The notes under the pieces were generated by a model. It was given only the letters and a program-made list of their open reading frames with translations, searched no databases and had not been told where the DNA came from. The translations under genes were made by a program, and so were the position numbers. DNA of 64,000 nt from Acinetobacter calcoaceticus (GTDB taxonomy: Bacteria > Pseudomonadota > Gammaproteobacteria > Pseudomonadales > Moraxellaceae), in the NCBI RefSeq assembly GCF_016508255.1, contig NZ_JADVKT010000003.1:303832-367831 (forward strand). Direction: 5' to 3'. Shown piece by piece: positions 56,464-64,000 of the stretch (its first letter is position 1; every line of letters starts with the position of its first letter).

Positions 56464-57285
56464 TTAGAAAAATGAATCAAACATATTAAATAGTGCTCCA
56501 CCTGGTGAACGTGGTGGATGAACATAAGTCACTTCACCAGCAAGAGGTGGAGTGCGGTTTTCAATACGAATGCGTGCAGGACGATCAGAGCCTTCATAAT
56601 AAACTTTAATTTGAGAAGTCCATAAACGACCGGTACTTTCACTGTAAAAAAGAGGCAGGGCAGTAACGGGTACATTCATACGATCAAAGCGCAATTGATG
56701 ATTACTGGTGTTGTGAAAATCAATGGGGGTTACAGCACGAAAAGCACGTGGTGTTAATAGATTTAAATCGGTACGCCCATCTACTGAAGTGGCATAACAA
56801 ATTTCGCCTTGCTGGGCATTTGGACCAAACCATGTATCTTTAGGCTGAATGACTGGAATTTCAAACAAAGGCTCATGCTGACTTTCGACTAAACCGGCAA
56901 TCCATAGTGGTGTACTAATATAAAGAGTTCCACGTTGTCCTGCTGGAATGTAAATAGGATCAATGGGTTTAATGACCACAGAGCGGTCTGCCAGACGTGG
57001 CATAAGTAAAAATTCTGGATTAGTTTTCCGAAACATGTAGCGTTCTACTCGAACGGAATGCGGAAAGGCAAAATTCGGATCTGCGATTGGGTGCCAGTCT
57101 TGCTCATTATCATCCTGAAGCGATGGGCGATAATATTCGATACGCCATTCTTTTATGCCGCGCGTTAGACGAAAAAGCATTGAACCGAATTGCCATGCTT
57201 TAGCCTGATTAATTTCAAAGTGCTGTTCTCCCCACCATTTTAAAGAATTCTGGGGACGAGGCTGATATTCATTATTTTCAAACAA
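56464..57285 (-). CDS. Unknown protein co-transcribed with the MscS-type channel (possibly DUF432)
   Basis: This 273-residue soluble protein has no signal peptide or membrane segment. It is rich in aromatic and beta-forming residues, with a YIPAGQRGTLYISTPLWIAGL core and ENRTPPLAGEVTYVHPPRSPGGALFNMFD at the C-terminus (in parts). I cannot name it from a motif with certainty. A DUF432-type protein, found beside MscS channels in other microbes, is my best guess. The 9-bp gap to the channel gene implies a functional pair, perhaps a channel modulator. Confidence 0.65.
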   Translation of the reverse strand: MFENNEYQPRPQNSLKWWGEQHFEINQAKAWQFGSMLFRLTRGIKEWRIEYYRPSLQDDNEQDWHPIADPNFAFPHSVRVERYMFRKTNPEFLLMPRLADRSVVIKPIDPIYIPAGQRGTLYISTPLWIAGLVESQHEPLFEIPVIQPKDTWFGPNAQQGEICYATSVDGRTDLNLLTPRAFRAVTPIDFHNTSNHQLRFDRMNVPVTALPLFYSESTGRLWTSQIKVYYEGSDRPARIRIENRTPPLAGEVTYVHPPRSPGGALFNMFDSFF

Positions 57286-57323
57286 GACGTAAAATTCCTC
57301 TACCGAGTTGTTAAACAGACTTC

Positions 57324-57352
57324 ACGCTGTAATCTGCTTAGAGTACACTCAA
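57324..57352 (+). promoter_or_regulatory. Possible promoter of the gspE-type gene
   Basis: TTCACG, 17-bp spacer, TACACT at 57324-57352 would start transcription about 25 bp ahead of the ATG. A TATAAAT nearer the ATG (57371) is an alternative. Neither is verified. Confidence 0.35.
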
Positions 57353-57381
57353 AATCATCTTACTCATCATTATAAATTGTG

Positions 57382-58872
57382 ATGCAAATATTGAAACAAA
57401 TACAAGTTCCATATAGTTTTGCCAAGCGTCATGGTGTTTTATTTCGTTATGACGGTGATCAAGTATTTATTATTAGACGTCAAAACACTGAAAAAATTGC
57501 ATTGCAGGAAGCAAGACGAATTCTAGGGAAGCCAGCGCACTACCAATTATGCACTGAACAAGAATTTAATACACTTTTAAGTACAAGCTATGCAGGTGAT
57601 ACAGGGGAGTCACAACAAGTTGCGGCAGGTTTAGAAGATCATCCTGATTTATTAAGCTTAGCCGATCAGGTTCCTGAAACAGAAGACCTGATGGACCAAG
57701 AAGATGATGCCCCGATTGTTCGTCTTATTAATGCACTACTTTCAGAAGCAATTCGAGTAGGAGCTTCTGATATTCATATTGAAGCTTTCGAAAAGAAGTT
57801 ATCTGTACGATTACGTGTAGATGGTCAATTACGTGAAGTTGTCCAGCCACGCCGTGAGTTGGCGCCTTTGCTTGTTTCACGTATTAAAGTCATGGCAAAG
57901 CTCGATATTGCAGAAAAGCGGGTGCCGCAAGATGGGCGTATTTCTTTACGACTTGCGGGACGAGAAGTAGATGTACGTGTTTCAACTTTACCTTCATCAC
58001 ATGGTGAAAGGGTTGTAATGCGTTTGCTTGATAAACAAGCTGGTCGTCTTAATATGATCCATTTGGGACTGATGGCAAATGACTATGAGCGTTTAACTCA
58101 GTTAGTACATCGTCCTCATGGCATTATTTTAGTCACAGGTCCTACAGGCTCGGGAAAAACGACGACCTTGTATGCAGCCTTATCTGATCTAAACGACAAT
58201 ACGCGTAACATTTTGACAGCCGAAGATCCTATTGAATATCAACTTGAAGGTATTGGGCAGACACAGGTCAATACTAAAGTGGATATGACTTTTGCTCGTG
58301 CTTTAAAGGCAATGTTGCGTCAAGATCCAGATGTGGTCATGGTCGGTGAGATTCGTGATTTAGAAACTGCTGAAATTGCAGTGCAAGCCTCATTAACAGG
58401 GCATTTGGTTTTATCGACCCTACATACCAATACGGCTATTGGTGCAGTCACTCGACTTAAAGATATGGGGATTGAACCATTCTTGCTCTCAAGTTCTTTA
58501 ATTGGGGTAGTTGCTCAACGTTTAGTCCGTACTCTTTGTCCGTTTTGCGTACAATGGCATGAAGCAGATGATTTTGAAAAACAGATTTTTCAACATATTT
58601 CTCAAGACGAAAATCTGAAATTGCCACATGCCCATGGTTGTGAGCAGTGTTCGCATTTAGGTTTTAATGGCCGTACAGCTATTTATGAAATTGTACCTGT
58701 GGATGAGCCAATGCGTCGTCTAATTCACGGAAATGCAGCTGAATTTGAATTAGAAAATCATGCTCGTCAGTACTCTGGTTCTATTCGCGATGATGGCTTA
58801 CGTAAAGTAATTTCAGGTAAAACTACACTTGAAGAAGTGCTTCGTGTAACCAATGAAGCAAGTGAAACATAA
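57382..58872 (+). CDS. gspE: Type II secretion ATPase GspE (GspE/PilB family)
   Basis: This hexameric cytoplasmic ATPase powers pseudopilus assembly. The 496 residues show an N-terminal domain and a linker rich in acidic residues. The ATPase core has DDAPIVRLINALLSEAI, ASDIHIEAFE, Walker A GPTGSGKTTTLYAAL, the Asp box ILTAEDPIEYQLEG and Walker B VMVGEIRDLETAEIAVQASLTGHLVLSTLHTN (in parts). Two Cys pairs (LCPFC and CEQC) form the zinc module of GspE. GspE fits better than PilB from length and start. No other gsp gene is in the window, so it is an unlinked component. A terminator follows. Confidence 0.87.
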   Translation: MQILKQIQVPYSFAKRHGVLFRYDGDQVFIIRRQNTEKIALQEARRILGKPAHYQLCTEQEFNTLLSTSYAGDTGESQQVAAGLEDHPDLLSLADQVPETEDLMDQEDDAPIVRLINALLSEAIRVGASDIHIEAFEKKLSVRLRVDGQLREVVQPRRELAPLLVSRIKVMAKLDIAEKRVPQDGRISLRLAGREVDVRVSTLPSSHGERVVMRLLDKQAGRLNMIHLGLMANDYERLTQLVHRPHGIILVTGPTGSGKTTTLYAALSDLNDNTRNILTAEDPIEYQLEGIGQTQVNTKVDMTFARALKAMLRQDPDVVMVGEIRDLETAEIAVQASLTGHLVLSTLHTNTAIGAVTRLKDMGIEPFLLSSSLIGVVAQRLVRTLCPFCVQWHEADDFEKQIFQHISQDENLKLPHAHGCEQCSHLGFNGRTAIYEIVPVDEPMRRLIHGNAAEFELENHARQYSGSIRDDGLRKVISGKTTLEEVLRVTNEASET

Positions 58873-58887
58873 GTTATAAAATGCAAT

Positions 58888-58918
58888 AAAAAATGCCCGA
58901 GCTATATCGGGCATTTTC
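58888..58918. terminator. Bidirectional terminator between gspE and ohr
   Basis: AAAATGCCCGA, loop GCTATA, TCGGGCATTTT. It is placed between converging genes. Confidence 0.88.
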
Positions 58919-58929
58919 AATAATAAAAC

Positions 58930-59361
58930 TTACTCAGTCACAATATTAAAAGTTACATCAATATTGTTGCGAGTTGCATTTGAATATGGGCAAACGATAT
59001 GAGCTGCAGCAACTAATTTTTCAGCCTCTTCACGATCCATGCCAACCAAGTAAACATTTAAAGTCACTTCAATACTGAAACCTGTAGGAATTGGACCAAT
59101 ACCTACTTCACCTTCTACATAAGCATCTTTGCTAATATTAAATTTATCGCGGTTTGCAACAAATTTTAAAGCTCCTAAAAAGCATGCTGAATAACCAGCT
59201 GCAAATAATTGCTCAGGGTTTGTTACAGCACCACCGGCACCACCCATTTCTTTAGGTACGCCAAGTTGTACATCTAATACGCCGTCTGATGAAGTTGCAC
59301 GGCCATCACGACCACCGGTTGCCTTAGCTTTTGCACGATAAACAACTTTTTCTAATGACAT
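58930..59361 (-). CDS. ohr: Organic hydroperoxide resistance protein Ohr
   Basis: This 143-residue thiol peroxidase of the OsmC superfamily reduces organic and lipid hydroperoxides. The two catalytic cysteines are in [11 protein letters not shown] and [11 protein letters not shown]. The N-terminal [16 protein letters not shown] loop is of the Ohr rather than the OsmC type. It lies downstream of the ohrR regulator, on the same strand with 88 bp between, and that space holds a likely OhrR operator. Confidence 0.94.
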   Translation of the reverse strand: MSLEKVVYRAKAKATGGRDGRATSSDGVLDVQLGVPKEMGGAGGAVTNPEQLFAAGYSACFLGALKFVANRDKFNISKDAYVEGEVGIGPIPTGFSIEVTLNVYLVGMDREEAEKLVAAAHIVCPYSNATRNNIDVTFNIVTE

Positions 59362-59375
59362 CGTTTTTATTCCTA

Positions 59376-59405
59376 AAATAGATTGAATACAAATATATCG
59401 TACAC
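59376..59405. promoter_or_regulatory. Candidate OhrR operator and promoter ahead of ohr
   Basis: AATACAAATATATCGTACACG in the ohr-ohrR gap has a TAC...GTA imperfect dyad. A related element, TTTTGTAGTATATCGCG, lies just upstream of ohrR near 59914-59930. Known OhrR boxes have TACAATT-type arms, so these two related sites are plausible OhrR targets, one for each gene. Confidence 0.35.
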
Positions 59406-59449
59406 GACTTAATTATTTTGACAAGTGTATTTTTTGAAAAAATTGCTGT

Positions 59450-59887
59450 TTATTTGACTAGGTTTGTACGGAGTTTAGTAAGTTGATCCTTTAGGCCTAG
59501 TAGAGTTGTCATATCACATGAACTTGCATCTAATACTTCGGCTGGAATATTCATTGCTTGATCTTTTAATTTTTTTCCTTCATCGCTTAGCGTAATAATA
59601 ACTTGGCGTTCATCTTGCGTTGAGCGGGTGCGGTGAAGAAAATGGAGGGCTTCTAATTTTTTCAGAATAGGAGTGAGCGTTGATGATTCTAAAAAAAGCT
59701 TTGCACCAATTTCTGAAACAGTCACTTCATCCTGTTCCCATAAAACTAACATCACCAAATATTGAGGATAAGTAATACCCAATGGTGTTAAAAGTTTTCG
59801 GTAGAGCTGATTAAGAGCTAAATTTGTTGAATAGACGAGGAAACATAGTTGATTCTCAAGCTTTAAGTTTTGACAGTCTTGGTCCAT
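59450..59887 (-). CDS. ohrR: Organic hydroperoxide sensor OhrR (MarR family)
   Basis: This 145-residue winged-helix repressor is released from DNA on oxidation by organic hydroperoxides. The reactive Cys15 lies in [13 protein letters not shown], exactly where OhrR proteins have it. A second cysteine near residue 124 (ASSCDM) suggests a two-Cys type that forms an intersubunit disulfide as in Xanthomonas. The DNA-binding wing is [18 protein letters not shown]. It neighbours ohr in the usual pair. Confidence 0.92.
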   Translation of the reverse strand: MDQDCQNLKLENQLCFLVYSTNLALNQLYRKLLTPLGITYPQYLVMLVLWEQDEVTVSEIGAKLFLESSTLTPILKKLEALHFLHRTRSTQDERQVIITLSDEGKKLKDQAMNIPAEVLDASSCDMTTLLGLKDQLTKLRTNLVK

Positions 59888-59992
59888 ATATTCCTCAAAA
59901 AAAACTCATATTGCTTTTGTAGTATATCGCGTTCTATTCAGTTTCTTAAATGTTCATAAGAATTGGTTATGAATAAAGTAAATTAAGGGGCA

Positions 59993-60025
59993 TAAAAAAT
60001 GGAATAATTGGATCAATTATTCCAT
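59993..60025 (-). terminator. Terminator after the small exported protein gene
   Basis: A 12-bp perfect stem ATGGAATAATTG / CAATTATTCCAT with loop GAT. Read on the minus strand it is followed by TTTTTT. It ends the gigA-gigB-amidase-small protein series. Confidence 0.85.
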
Positions 60026-60053
60026 AAGATAAAAATATTTTAGATAAAAGTGT

Positions 60054-60428
60054 CTACCAGAGATCCGCAATTTTTTTCATTAAACGTGCCCGATATTTAG
60101 CTGTAGGGTTATTTACACTACGTTGTTGCTCTTGTTCATAAAAATCTTGCCAAGCAGTAATCATTTCAAGGGTTGTTCCTTGTTTTTTAATCATGGATAC
60201 ATCTGCTGGTTGAATATTTTCTAAACGTTGTCTTGCACCTTCTGCGCCCGTTCCCCATCCAATTATTCTCTGGCCAAATGCGGGCAAAGGAATATTTTTA
60301 GGAGTTGAGGGAAAAATATCTGATTTGAGCTGTGCGGTTGGTGAAACGAAATGATTCGTTGTATCAAACTCTGCATAACAATGAATATTTGCCCCCAAGC
60401 AAAAAAAGCTAAGTAAGTATTTCCACAT
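60054..60428 (-). CDS. Small exported protein of unknown function (DUF4951-like)
   Basis: This 124-residue protein has a signal peptide (WKYLLSFFCLGANIHCYAE, cleavage after CYA). Its C-terminal part has FGQRIIGWGTGAEGARQRLENI, GTTLEMITAWQDFYEQEQQ and NPTAKYRARLMKKI. That Gly-Trp-Gly-Thr and Tyr-rich layout seems to match DUF4951, a poorly known family in gamma-proteobacteria; this assignment is tentative. It lies 14 bp after an amidase gene and is last in the gigA series, so it is probably periplasmic and co-expressed with it. Function unknown. Confidence 0.65.
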   Translation of the reverse strand: MWKYLLSFFCLGANIHCYAEFDTTNHFVSPTAQLKSDIFPSTPKNIPLPAFGQRIIGWGTGAEGARQRLENIQPADVSMIKKQGTTLEMITAWQDFYEQEQQRSVNNPTAKYRARLMKKIADLW

Positions 60429-60442
60429 GAATAATTAAACTT

Positions 60443-61267
60443 TTAATAGTGAATCAATTTACGGTGTGTCATTAGAGGCATTGAAGAGCGGACGAGATCT
60501 TGTGCTGTTAAATCAAAGGGTACAGTAATCAAACCATTCCCTTCATTTTCAATCATACTTAAAATTTGACCACGACTATCTGTTGCCCCCGAGTGTCCCC
60601 AGGTTTGTCGTTTTTCACCATGCCAGCCCTGTTGTGCTGCACCTAAAACATAACATTGGCTATCCATTGCCCGAGCTTGTAGCAAAAGCTGCCAGTGCAT
60701 TTGTCCAGTTGTATAGGTAAACGCAGCAGGGGCAGTAAGAATATGAGCGCCTTGTTGTCTTAGAGTTAGAGCAAGCTCTGGAAAACGCAAGTCATAACAT
60801 ACCATTAAGCCAATATTGCCAAAAGGGGTAGATGTGACTACTACGTCTGTCCCAGGTTCAAAGAAACGAGACTCTTGATAACCACCGACAGCATCACCAA
60901 CTTGTACATCAAATAAATGGATCTTGTCATAACGTGCTTCTGTGCGCTCAGGGCTGATACAGAGGCTAACGGTTCTGACTCGACCATCTTGAATAATAGA
61001 TCCATCTGGACGGAATGGACATGGTAGCGTGCCAGCCACAATCCAGATTTGATATTGATGTGCTAGTTTCTCAAGCCTTTGTTGAATAGATTCAAATTGC
61101 TCAGCAGTTTCACGTTGTTTCCCAGCAGCAAAACATACAAAGTTTTCAGGGAAAACAATCAAGCTGGCATTTTGCACTTTGCTTTGTTGAATCAACGACT
61201 CAATGACTTGAAAGTTATTTTCAATATCATCTTGAGAGTTCATTTGAGCAACAGAAACAAGGGTCAT
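60443..61267 (-). CDS. Nitrilase-family amidase (deaminated-glutathione amidase-like)
   Basis: This 274-residue carbon-nitrogen hydrolase has the full catalytic triad: Glu41 in VFPENFVCF, Lys in RYDKIHLFDV, and Cys in MVCYDLRFPEL. The CYDLRFPE context and the total length are of the Nit1/NitA group, which removes deaminated glutathione as metabolic repair. Substrate identity is inferred from similarity only. ATG at 61267 has a GTTTCTGTTGC upstream with no strong ribosome site. It follows gigB by 26 bp. Confidence 0.88.
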   Translation of the reverse strand: MTLVSVAQMNSQDDIENNFQVIESLIQQSKVQNASLIVFPENFVCFAAGKQRETAEQFESIQQRLEKLAHQYQIWIVAGTLPCPFRPDGSIIQDGRVRTVSLCISPERTEARYDKIHLFDVQVGDAVGGYQESRFFEPGTDVVVTSTPFGNIGLMVCYDLRFPELALTLRQQGAHILTAPAAFTYTTGQMHWQLLLQARAMDSQCYVLGAAQQGWHGEKRQTWGHSGATDSRGQILSMIENEGNGLITVPFDLTAQDLVRSSMPLMTHRKLIHY

Positions 61268-61293
61268 ATTCTAATCCGACTTAATGATGATAA

Positions 61294-61815
61294 TCAGGCA
61301 TTTTGCTTGTCCGATACCTGTTCAAGCGTATCTTGTTCTTTCTGTAACTGCTTAACAAGTGGCTCAAACATATTCTGATTGTTCGCATTGAGTTTCATCA
61401 ATGTCTTATGCGCATCCAGAACAGTTCTTAGCATTGCATTATGAGTGATTTGTTCATCTGTTAACGTTAACGTGCAAACATTAGGATCACCACAATAATT
61501 CAAAATGACAAAAACCTGCCCTAGCCCCATACTGTTGGCTAAGGTTGTGATATCTGGATTGGTAGATAGCATCACAGCTTGAATATGATGAGTCTGTTTA
61601 AGCTTTAAACCTAGCTTGGCTAGGATGCCTAATACAGTACTATCAATAAATGTTGTTTGGGTTAAATCAACGATTGCACCAACAACATTCTCTTGCTGTT
61701 CAATTCTGTTTAAAAGTTTGTCTAGACTTATACAAGAATGGGCTCGCACTTCACCAATAAGTTTGAAAATATGCGTTCCATTTAAACTTGCATATTCAAC
61801 ATGACCTGTTGACAT
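61294..61815 (-). CDS. gigB: STAS-domain anti-anti-sigma-like factor GigB
   Basis: This 173-residue protein has an N-terminal STAS domain (GTHIFKLIGEVRAHSCISLDKLL in parts; DLTQTTFIDSTVLGILAKLG), where Ser59 in the DST motif is the usual phosphorylation site. A helical C-terminal extension (about residues 115-173) is rich in Asn and Gln. GigB with GigA was reported in A. baumannii as a stress pathway: GigA dephosphorylates GigB, which interacts with the NPr phosphocarrier. Start at ATG 61815 rather than the TTG or ATG-like start at 61875 upstream. It follows gigA by 102 bp. Confidence 0.85.
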   Translation of the reverse strand: MSTGHVEYASLNGTHIFKLIGEVRAHSCISLDKLLNRIEQQENVVGAIVDLTQTTFIDSTVLGILAKLGLKLKQTHHIQAVMLSTNPDITTLANSMGLGQVFVILNYCGDPNVCTLTLTDEQITHNAMLRTVLDAHKTLMKLNANNQNMFEPLVKQLQKEQDTLEQVSDKQNA

Positions 61816-61917
61816 ATAAATGCCATTTTCAGAGAAGGATAGAAAAATTATCACATAGTGCCACCTCAGACTCAAGAGTCCTTAAGTCGTATATTATGTA
61901 ATTAATTGATTCGTAAA

Positions 61918-62886
61918 TTAATTGATTCGACAAATACTGAAGATGGCAATGTCGTCGGCCACATGATCGGGTGCTTGAAATGATTGATTTTGCAAATGAT
62001 GGACCAATTGTTGGAATTGATCATTTAAACCACCATCAAAGGGTTCTAGGGCTCCATCCGAGCAAACAATGAAGCGTGCATGGCGATTTAGTGTACAAAT
62101 ATGCTCTTCAACTTCGAGCTCATCAGTTAAACCTAATGGGAAACTACTCGTTGTTAGAATTTTAGGTGCTTGATTGGGCTCAAAAATGATCGGAGGGGGG
62201 TAGTGCCCAGCACTTGACCAACGAAGCGTGTGCGTTTCAAGATTTAAAATACCCACCACAATCGTAATGTGTTTTTCAATATTCTCTTGAACCAACATGC
62301 CGTTTAATTTTTTAATTAATTGTCGTGGTGTTTTCGATCGACCATGAAAAGCTGCCATCCATGATGTTAATAAGCTACTCGTTACCCCATGACCTGAAAC
62401 ATCAGCAAGATAAAATAAAACTTCTTTATCATTTAATTTCCAATAGTCGTACCAATCACCAGAAAGATAAGCTGAAGGCTGAAAGAAAGTTTCGACTTGA
62501 TAATTTAATAACTCAATTGGATTGGGTAATAATCGTTTTTGCAGTTCAGCAGCCGAAGGTAAATCACGGCTATCTTGATTACGCTTATATTGAGCATCAA
62601 TTCTTGATAGTGCTTTATTTAAATCGCTAGGTAGCTGATTCCATACCCAACCTGCAAGAGCACCTGCTTCCCATGCATGAGCTAAAGCGGCTCCTTCATG
62701 TTCAAAAGCAATTACCACTGTTGGTAAATTCCACTTATAAGTCAGGAAATCTTGTACATCTGCAATTGCAATGATGGTTGGATCATATAAATCTAAATCA
62801 TCTATGTTAATGACTTGTAAGCCTGGCAGTTTATCCAAAGCTTGCTCTAAATAGAGAATAGAGCGTGTCGGTTTAATAAAATACAT
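61918..62886 (-). CDS. gigA: PP2C/SpoIIE-type serine phosphatase GigA
   Basis: This 322-residue RsbU-like phosphatase has a short N-terminal receiver-like domain, degenerate and without a clear acidic triad, then a coiled coil (about 95-120). The SpoIIE domain has YLSGDWYDYW, FYLADVSGHGVTSSLL, WSSAGHYPPP and FIVCSDGALEPFDGG, with the Mn-binding aspartates. Its target is most likely GigB, whose gene follows. The known phenotypes in A. baumannii concern stress and antibiotic tolerance; that is published knowledge, not seen here. No strong ribosome site is visible before the ATG at 62886. Confidence 0.87.
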   Translation of the reverse strand: MYFIKPTRSILYLEQALDKLPGLQVINIDDLDLYDPTIIAIADVQDFLTYKWNLPTVVIAFEHEGAALAHAWEAGALAGWVWNQLPSDLNKALSRIDAQYKRNQDSRDLPSAAELQKRLLPNPIELLNYQVETFFQPSAYLSGDWYDYWKLNDKEVLFYLADVSGHGVTSSLLTSWMAAFHGRSKTPRQLIKKLNGMLVQENIEKHITIVVGILNLETHTLRWSSAGHYPPPIIFEPNQAPKILTTSSFPLGLTDELEVEEHICTLNRHARFIVCSDGALEPFDGGLNDQFQQLVHHLQNQSFQAPDHVADDIAIFSICRIN

Positions 62887-62950
62887 AGAAGATATGGCAG
62901 TCCTTTTATATGATCACTTTATTCATCATAGAGTATGTATGATCAAAATC

Positions 62951-62988
62951 AAGGTATTGCCAAACTCTCAATTCAAGCAATACCTTTT
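62951..62988 (-). terminator. Terminator after mlaA
   Basis: AAGGTATTGC and GCAATACCTT form a 10-bp stem around a 16-nt loop, just past the mlaA stop on the minus strand, followed there by GATTTT. Confidence 0.65.
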
Positions 62989-62998
62989 ATTTCATCTT

Positions 62999-63877
62999 TT
63001 AAGGGTTTTGATTCCCATCTGATGTATCTTTTGAATCATCATCAATGAAAGACACATCAGCCGAGTCGCCCTTTTTCTCTGCAATCTGGAATGCTTTACG
63101 TTGGAGATATAAGTCTCGAATCATAGCGTATTGATCGCCTTGTAAAGTCTGATCTAAATCCAGATATTGAGCACGAGTATCAATAGCTTGTAATACGTTA
63201 CTCGACCAATAAAGACCATCTTGATTATTCATAATATATTTTTGAGGACGAGCTTGGGAATCTACTGCTAAACCCAAACCATCACGTAAAGTACTTGGTC
63301 CAAAGAAAGGTAGCATAAGGAATGGACCAGATGGCACCCCATAGTAACCGAGAGTTACGCCAAAATTCTCTTCCTCGGTCGGTAAACCTAAGCGGCTAGC
63401 TGGATCTGCCAAACCAAGAGTAGTTAAGGTATTAATCGTAAATCGACCTAAAGTTTTTACTGCACGACCTGGGCGGCCTTGAATAATCTGATTAACAGCA
63501 TTCCATGGTTCACCAAGATTTTTACGGAATTGGCGATAAGAGCCTCGTACATCTTCTGGTGTCTTTGCTATATATTGAACGGCAACAGGACGTAAAAAAT
63601 TGCGGTCTAACATATCATTAAAAGAATAAATTGGACGGTTCAATGACTGCAAAGGATCTTTTACAAGATCTGGTTGTGCTGCATTGGCATTGATTTTTAA
63701 ATCTTTAACTTTAATATTTTTTAAATCTTTAATAATTTGTGAACGGGGCTGATTGGACCCTGTTTCTTCTAATGAACTAGCATTAGAAGATTCACTTGTC
63801 GTGTTTTCTTGAGCATATATAGAGGTGCAAACACCTACAGATAACACGCTTAGTAAAATTAAATTAGAATAATTCAT
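62999..63877 (-). CDS. mlaA: MlaA/VacJ family outer-membrane phospholipid protein
   Basis: MlaA forms a channel in the outer-membrane inner leaflet and removes misplaced phospholipids to the Mla transport chain. The 292-residue chain has a signal peptide (LILLSVLSVGVCTSIYA), a Ser/Thr/Lys-rich spacer, then the domain PLQSLNRPIYSFNDMLDRN, PEDVRGSYRQFRKNLGEPWNAVNQIIQGR (in parts) and LGLPTEEENFGVTLGYYGVPSGPFLMLPFFGPSTLRDG (in parts). The single cysteine (17) is not in a canonical lipobox, so signal peptidase I cleavage at YAQ is likely and the protein may be unlipidated. An acidic tail ends the protein. It is upstream of gigA, with its own terminator. Confidence 0.9.
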   Translation of the reverse strand: MNYSNLILLSVLSVGVCTSIYAQENTTSESSNASSLEETGSNQPRSQIIKDLKNIKVKDLKINANAAQPDLVKDPLQSLNRPIYSFNDMLDRNFLRPVAVQYIAKTPEDVRGSYRQFRKNLGEPWNAVNQIIQGRPGRAVKTLGRFTINTLTTLGLADPASRLGLPTEEENFGVTLGYYGVPSGPFLMLPFFGPSTLRDGLGLAVDSQARPQKYIMNNQDGLYWSSNVLQAIDTRAQYLDLDQTLQGDQYAMIRDLYLQRKAFQIAEKKGDSADVSFIDDDSKDTSDGNQNP

Positions 63878-63947
63878 ATAGTTCCTTAACCGCCAGCCAG
63901 GCTAATACTTAATGTGCAGTTGGGTGGAGATATGTTTTAATACAAAA

Positions 63948-63965
63948 TTGATAGCTTATTATCAA
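63948..63965. repeat. Inverted repeat upstream of mlaA
   Basis: TTGATAGCTTATTATCAA is a near-palindrome (TTGATA...TATCAA) about 70 bp before the mlaA start and close to the window end. A further TTGATCAA-like element follows. It may be an operator or part of an AT-rich promoter. Confidence 0.3.
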
Positions 63966-64000
63966 TGTAAAATTGATCAAATAATATAGATAATATGCGA

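Noticed and set aside
61079..61378. 99-codon forward frame opposite the amidase and gigB
   Set aside because: It spans the junction of two reverse genes and shows antisense composition.

Overview
The window is a stretch of core chromosome from an Acinetobacter, most likely of the baumannii/calcoaceticus group. This rests on the low G+C, A/T-ending codon use, gene content and order. The markers are a three-gene pntAA-pntAB-pntB transhydrogenase, thrS-infC separated from rpmI-rplT, the gigA/gigB pair, a 273-residue AccA, and an alanine-rich lipoprotein beside rho. I see no insertion sequence, prophage, integron, CRISPR array, tRNA or rRNA. The placement is inference from gene content; no database was searched.

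Layout. 1-11.5 kb: a gene tail cut by the window edge, dusA, a predicted SoxR-type operon (ridA-like gene plus MFS exporter), an EamA permease, the pnt operon, an SDR, rsfS, and a crotonase / GlxR-like reductase / Hyi-like isomerase operon. 11.5-27.6 kb: the hybrid kinase gacS faces a forward run of cysM, a PolB-type exonuclease gene, rlmD, relA, mazG (rlmD-relA-mazG as in Enterobacteria), comEA, pcnB-folK-panB-panC, rapZ, an NPr-type phosphocarrier and darP. A second SDR is reversed between relA and mazG. 27.6-41.6 kb: an acyl-CoA synthetase, then the translation locus thrS-infC, rpmI-rplT and pheS-pheT-ihfA. That locus is interrupted by a GST, a YqaA-type membrane protein and an MFS gene, and again by NADAR, GNAT and an unknown tail-anchored protein.

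41.6-55.5 kb: the Ala-rich lipoprotein, rho with a long leader, trxA, ppx, accA-tilS-proC-yggT, polA and a giant DUF2339 membrane protein. 55.5-64 kb: an MscS channel with an unknown partner, an unlinked gspE-type ATPase, ohr/ohrR, a small exported protein, a nitrilase-family amidase, gigB, gigA and mlaA.

Working links. Stress control recurs: RelA makes (p)ppGpp, GacS feeds the Gac/Rsm pathway, and GigA/GigB are published to act with NPr, a protein also encoded here. Translation genes carry RNA-level control visible in the sequence: a tRNA-Thr anticodon mimic ahead of thrS, an AUU start on infC, a structured leader before rpmI and a leader of about 220 nt on rho. Many genes begin downstream of the longest possible start, and starts were moved where a Shine-Dalgarno or promoter decided it. 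The strongest unexpected signal is a perfect 20-bp SoxR-like palindrome inside a 19-bp-spacer promoter ahead of the RidA-like/MFS pair. No wholly new multi-gene system is evident.
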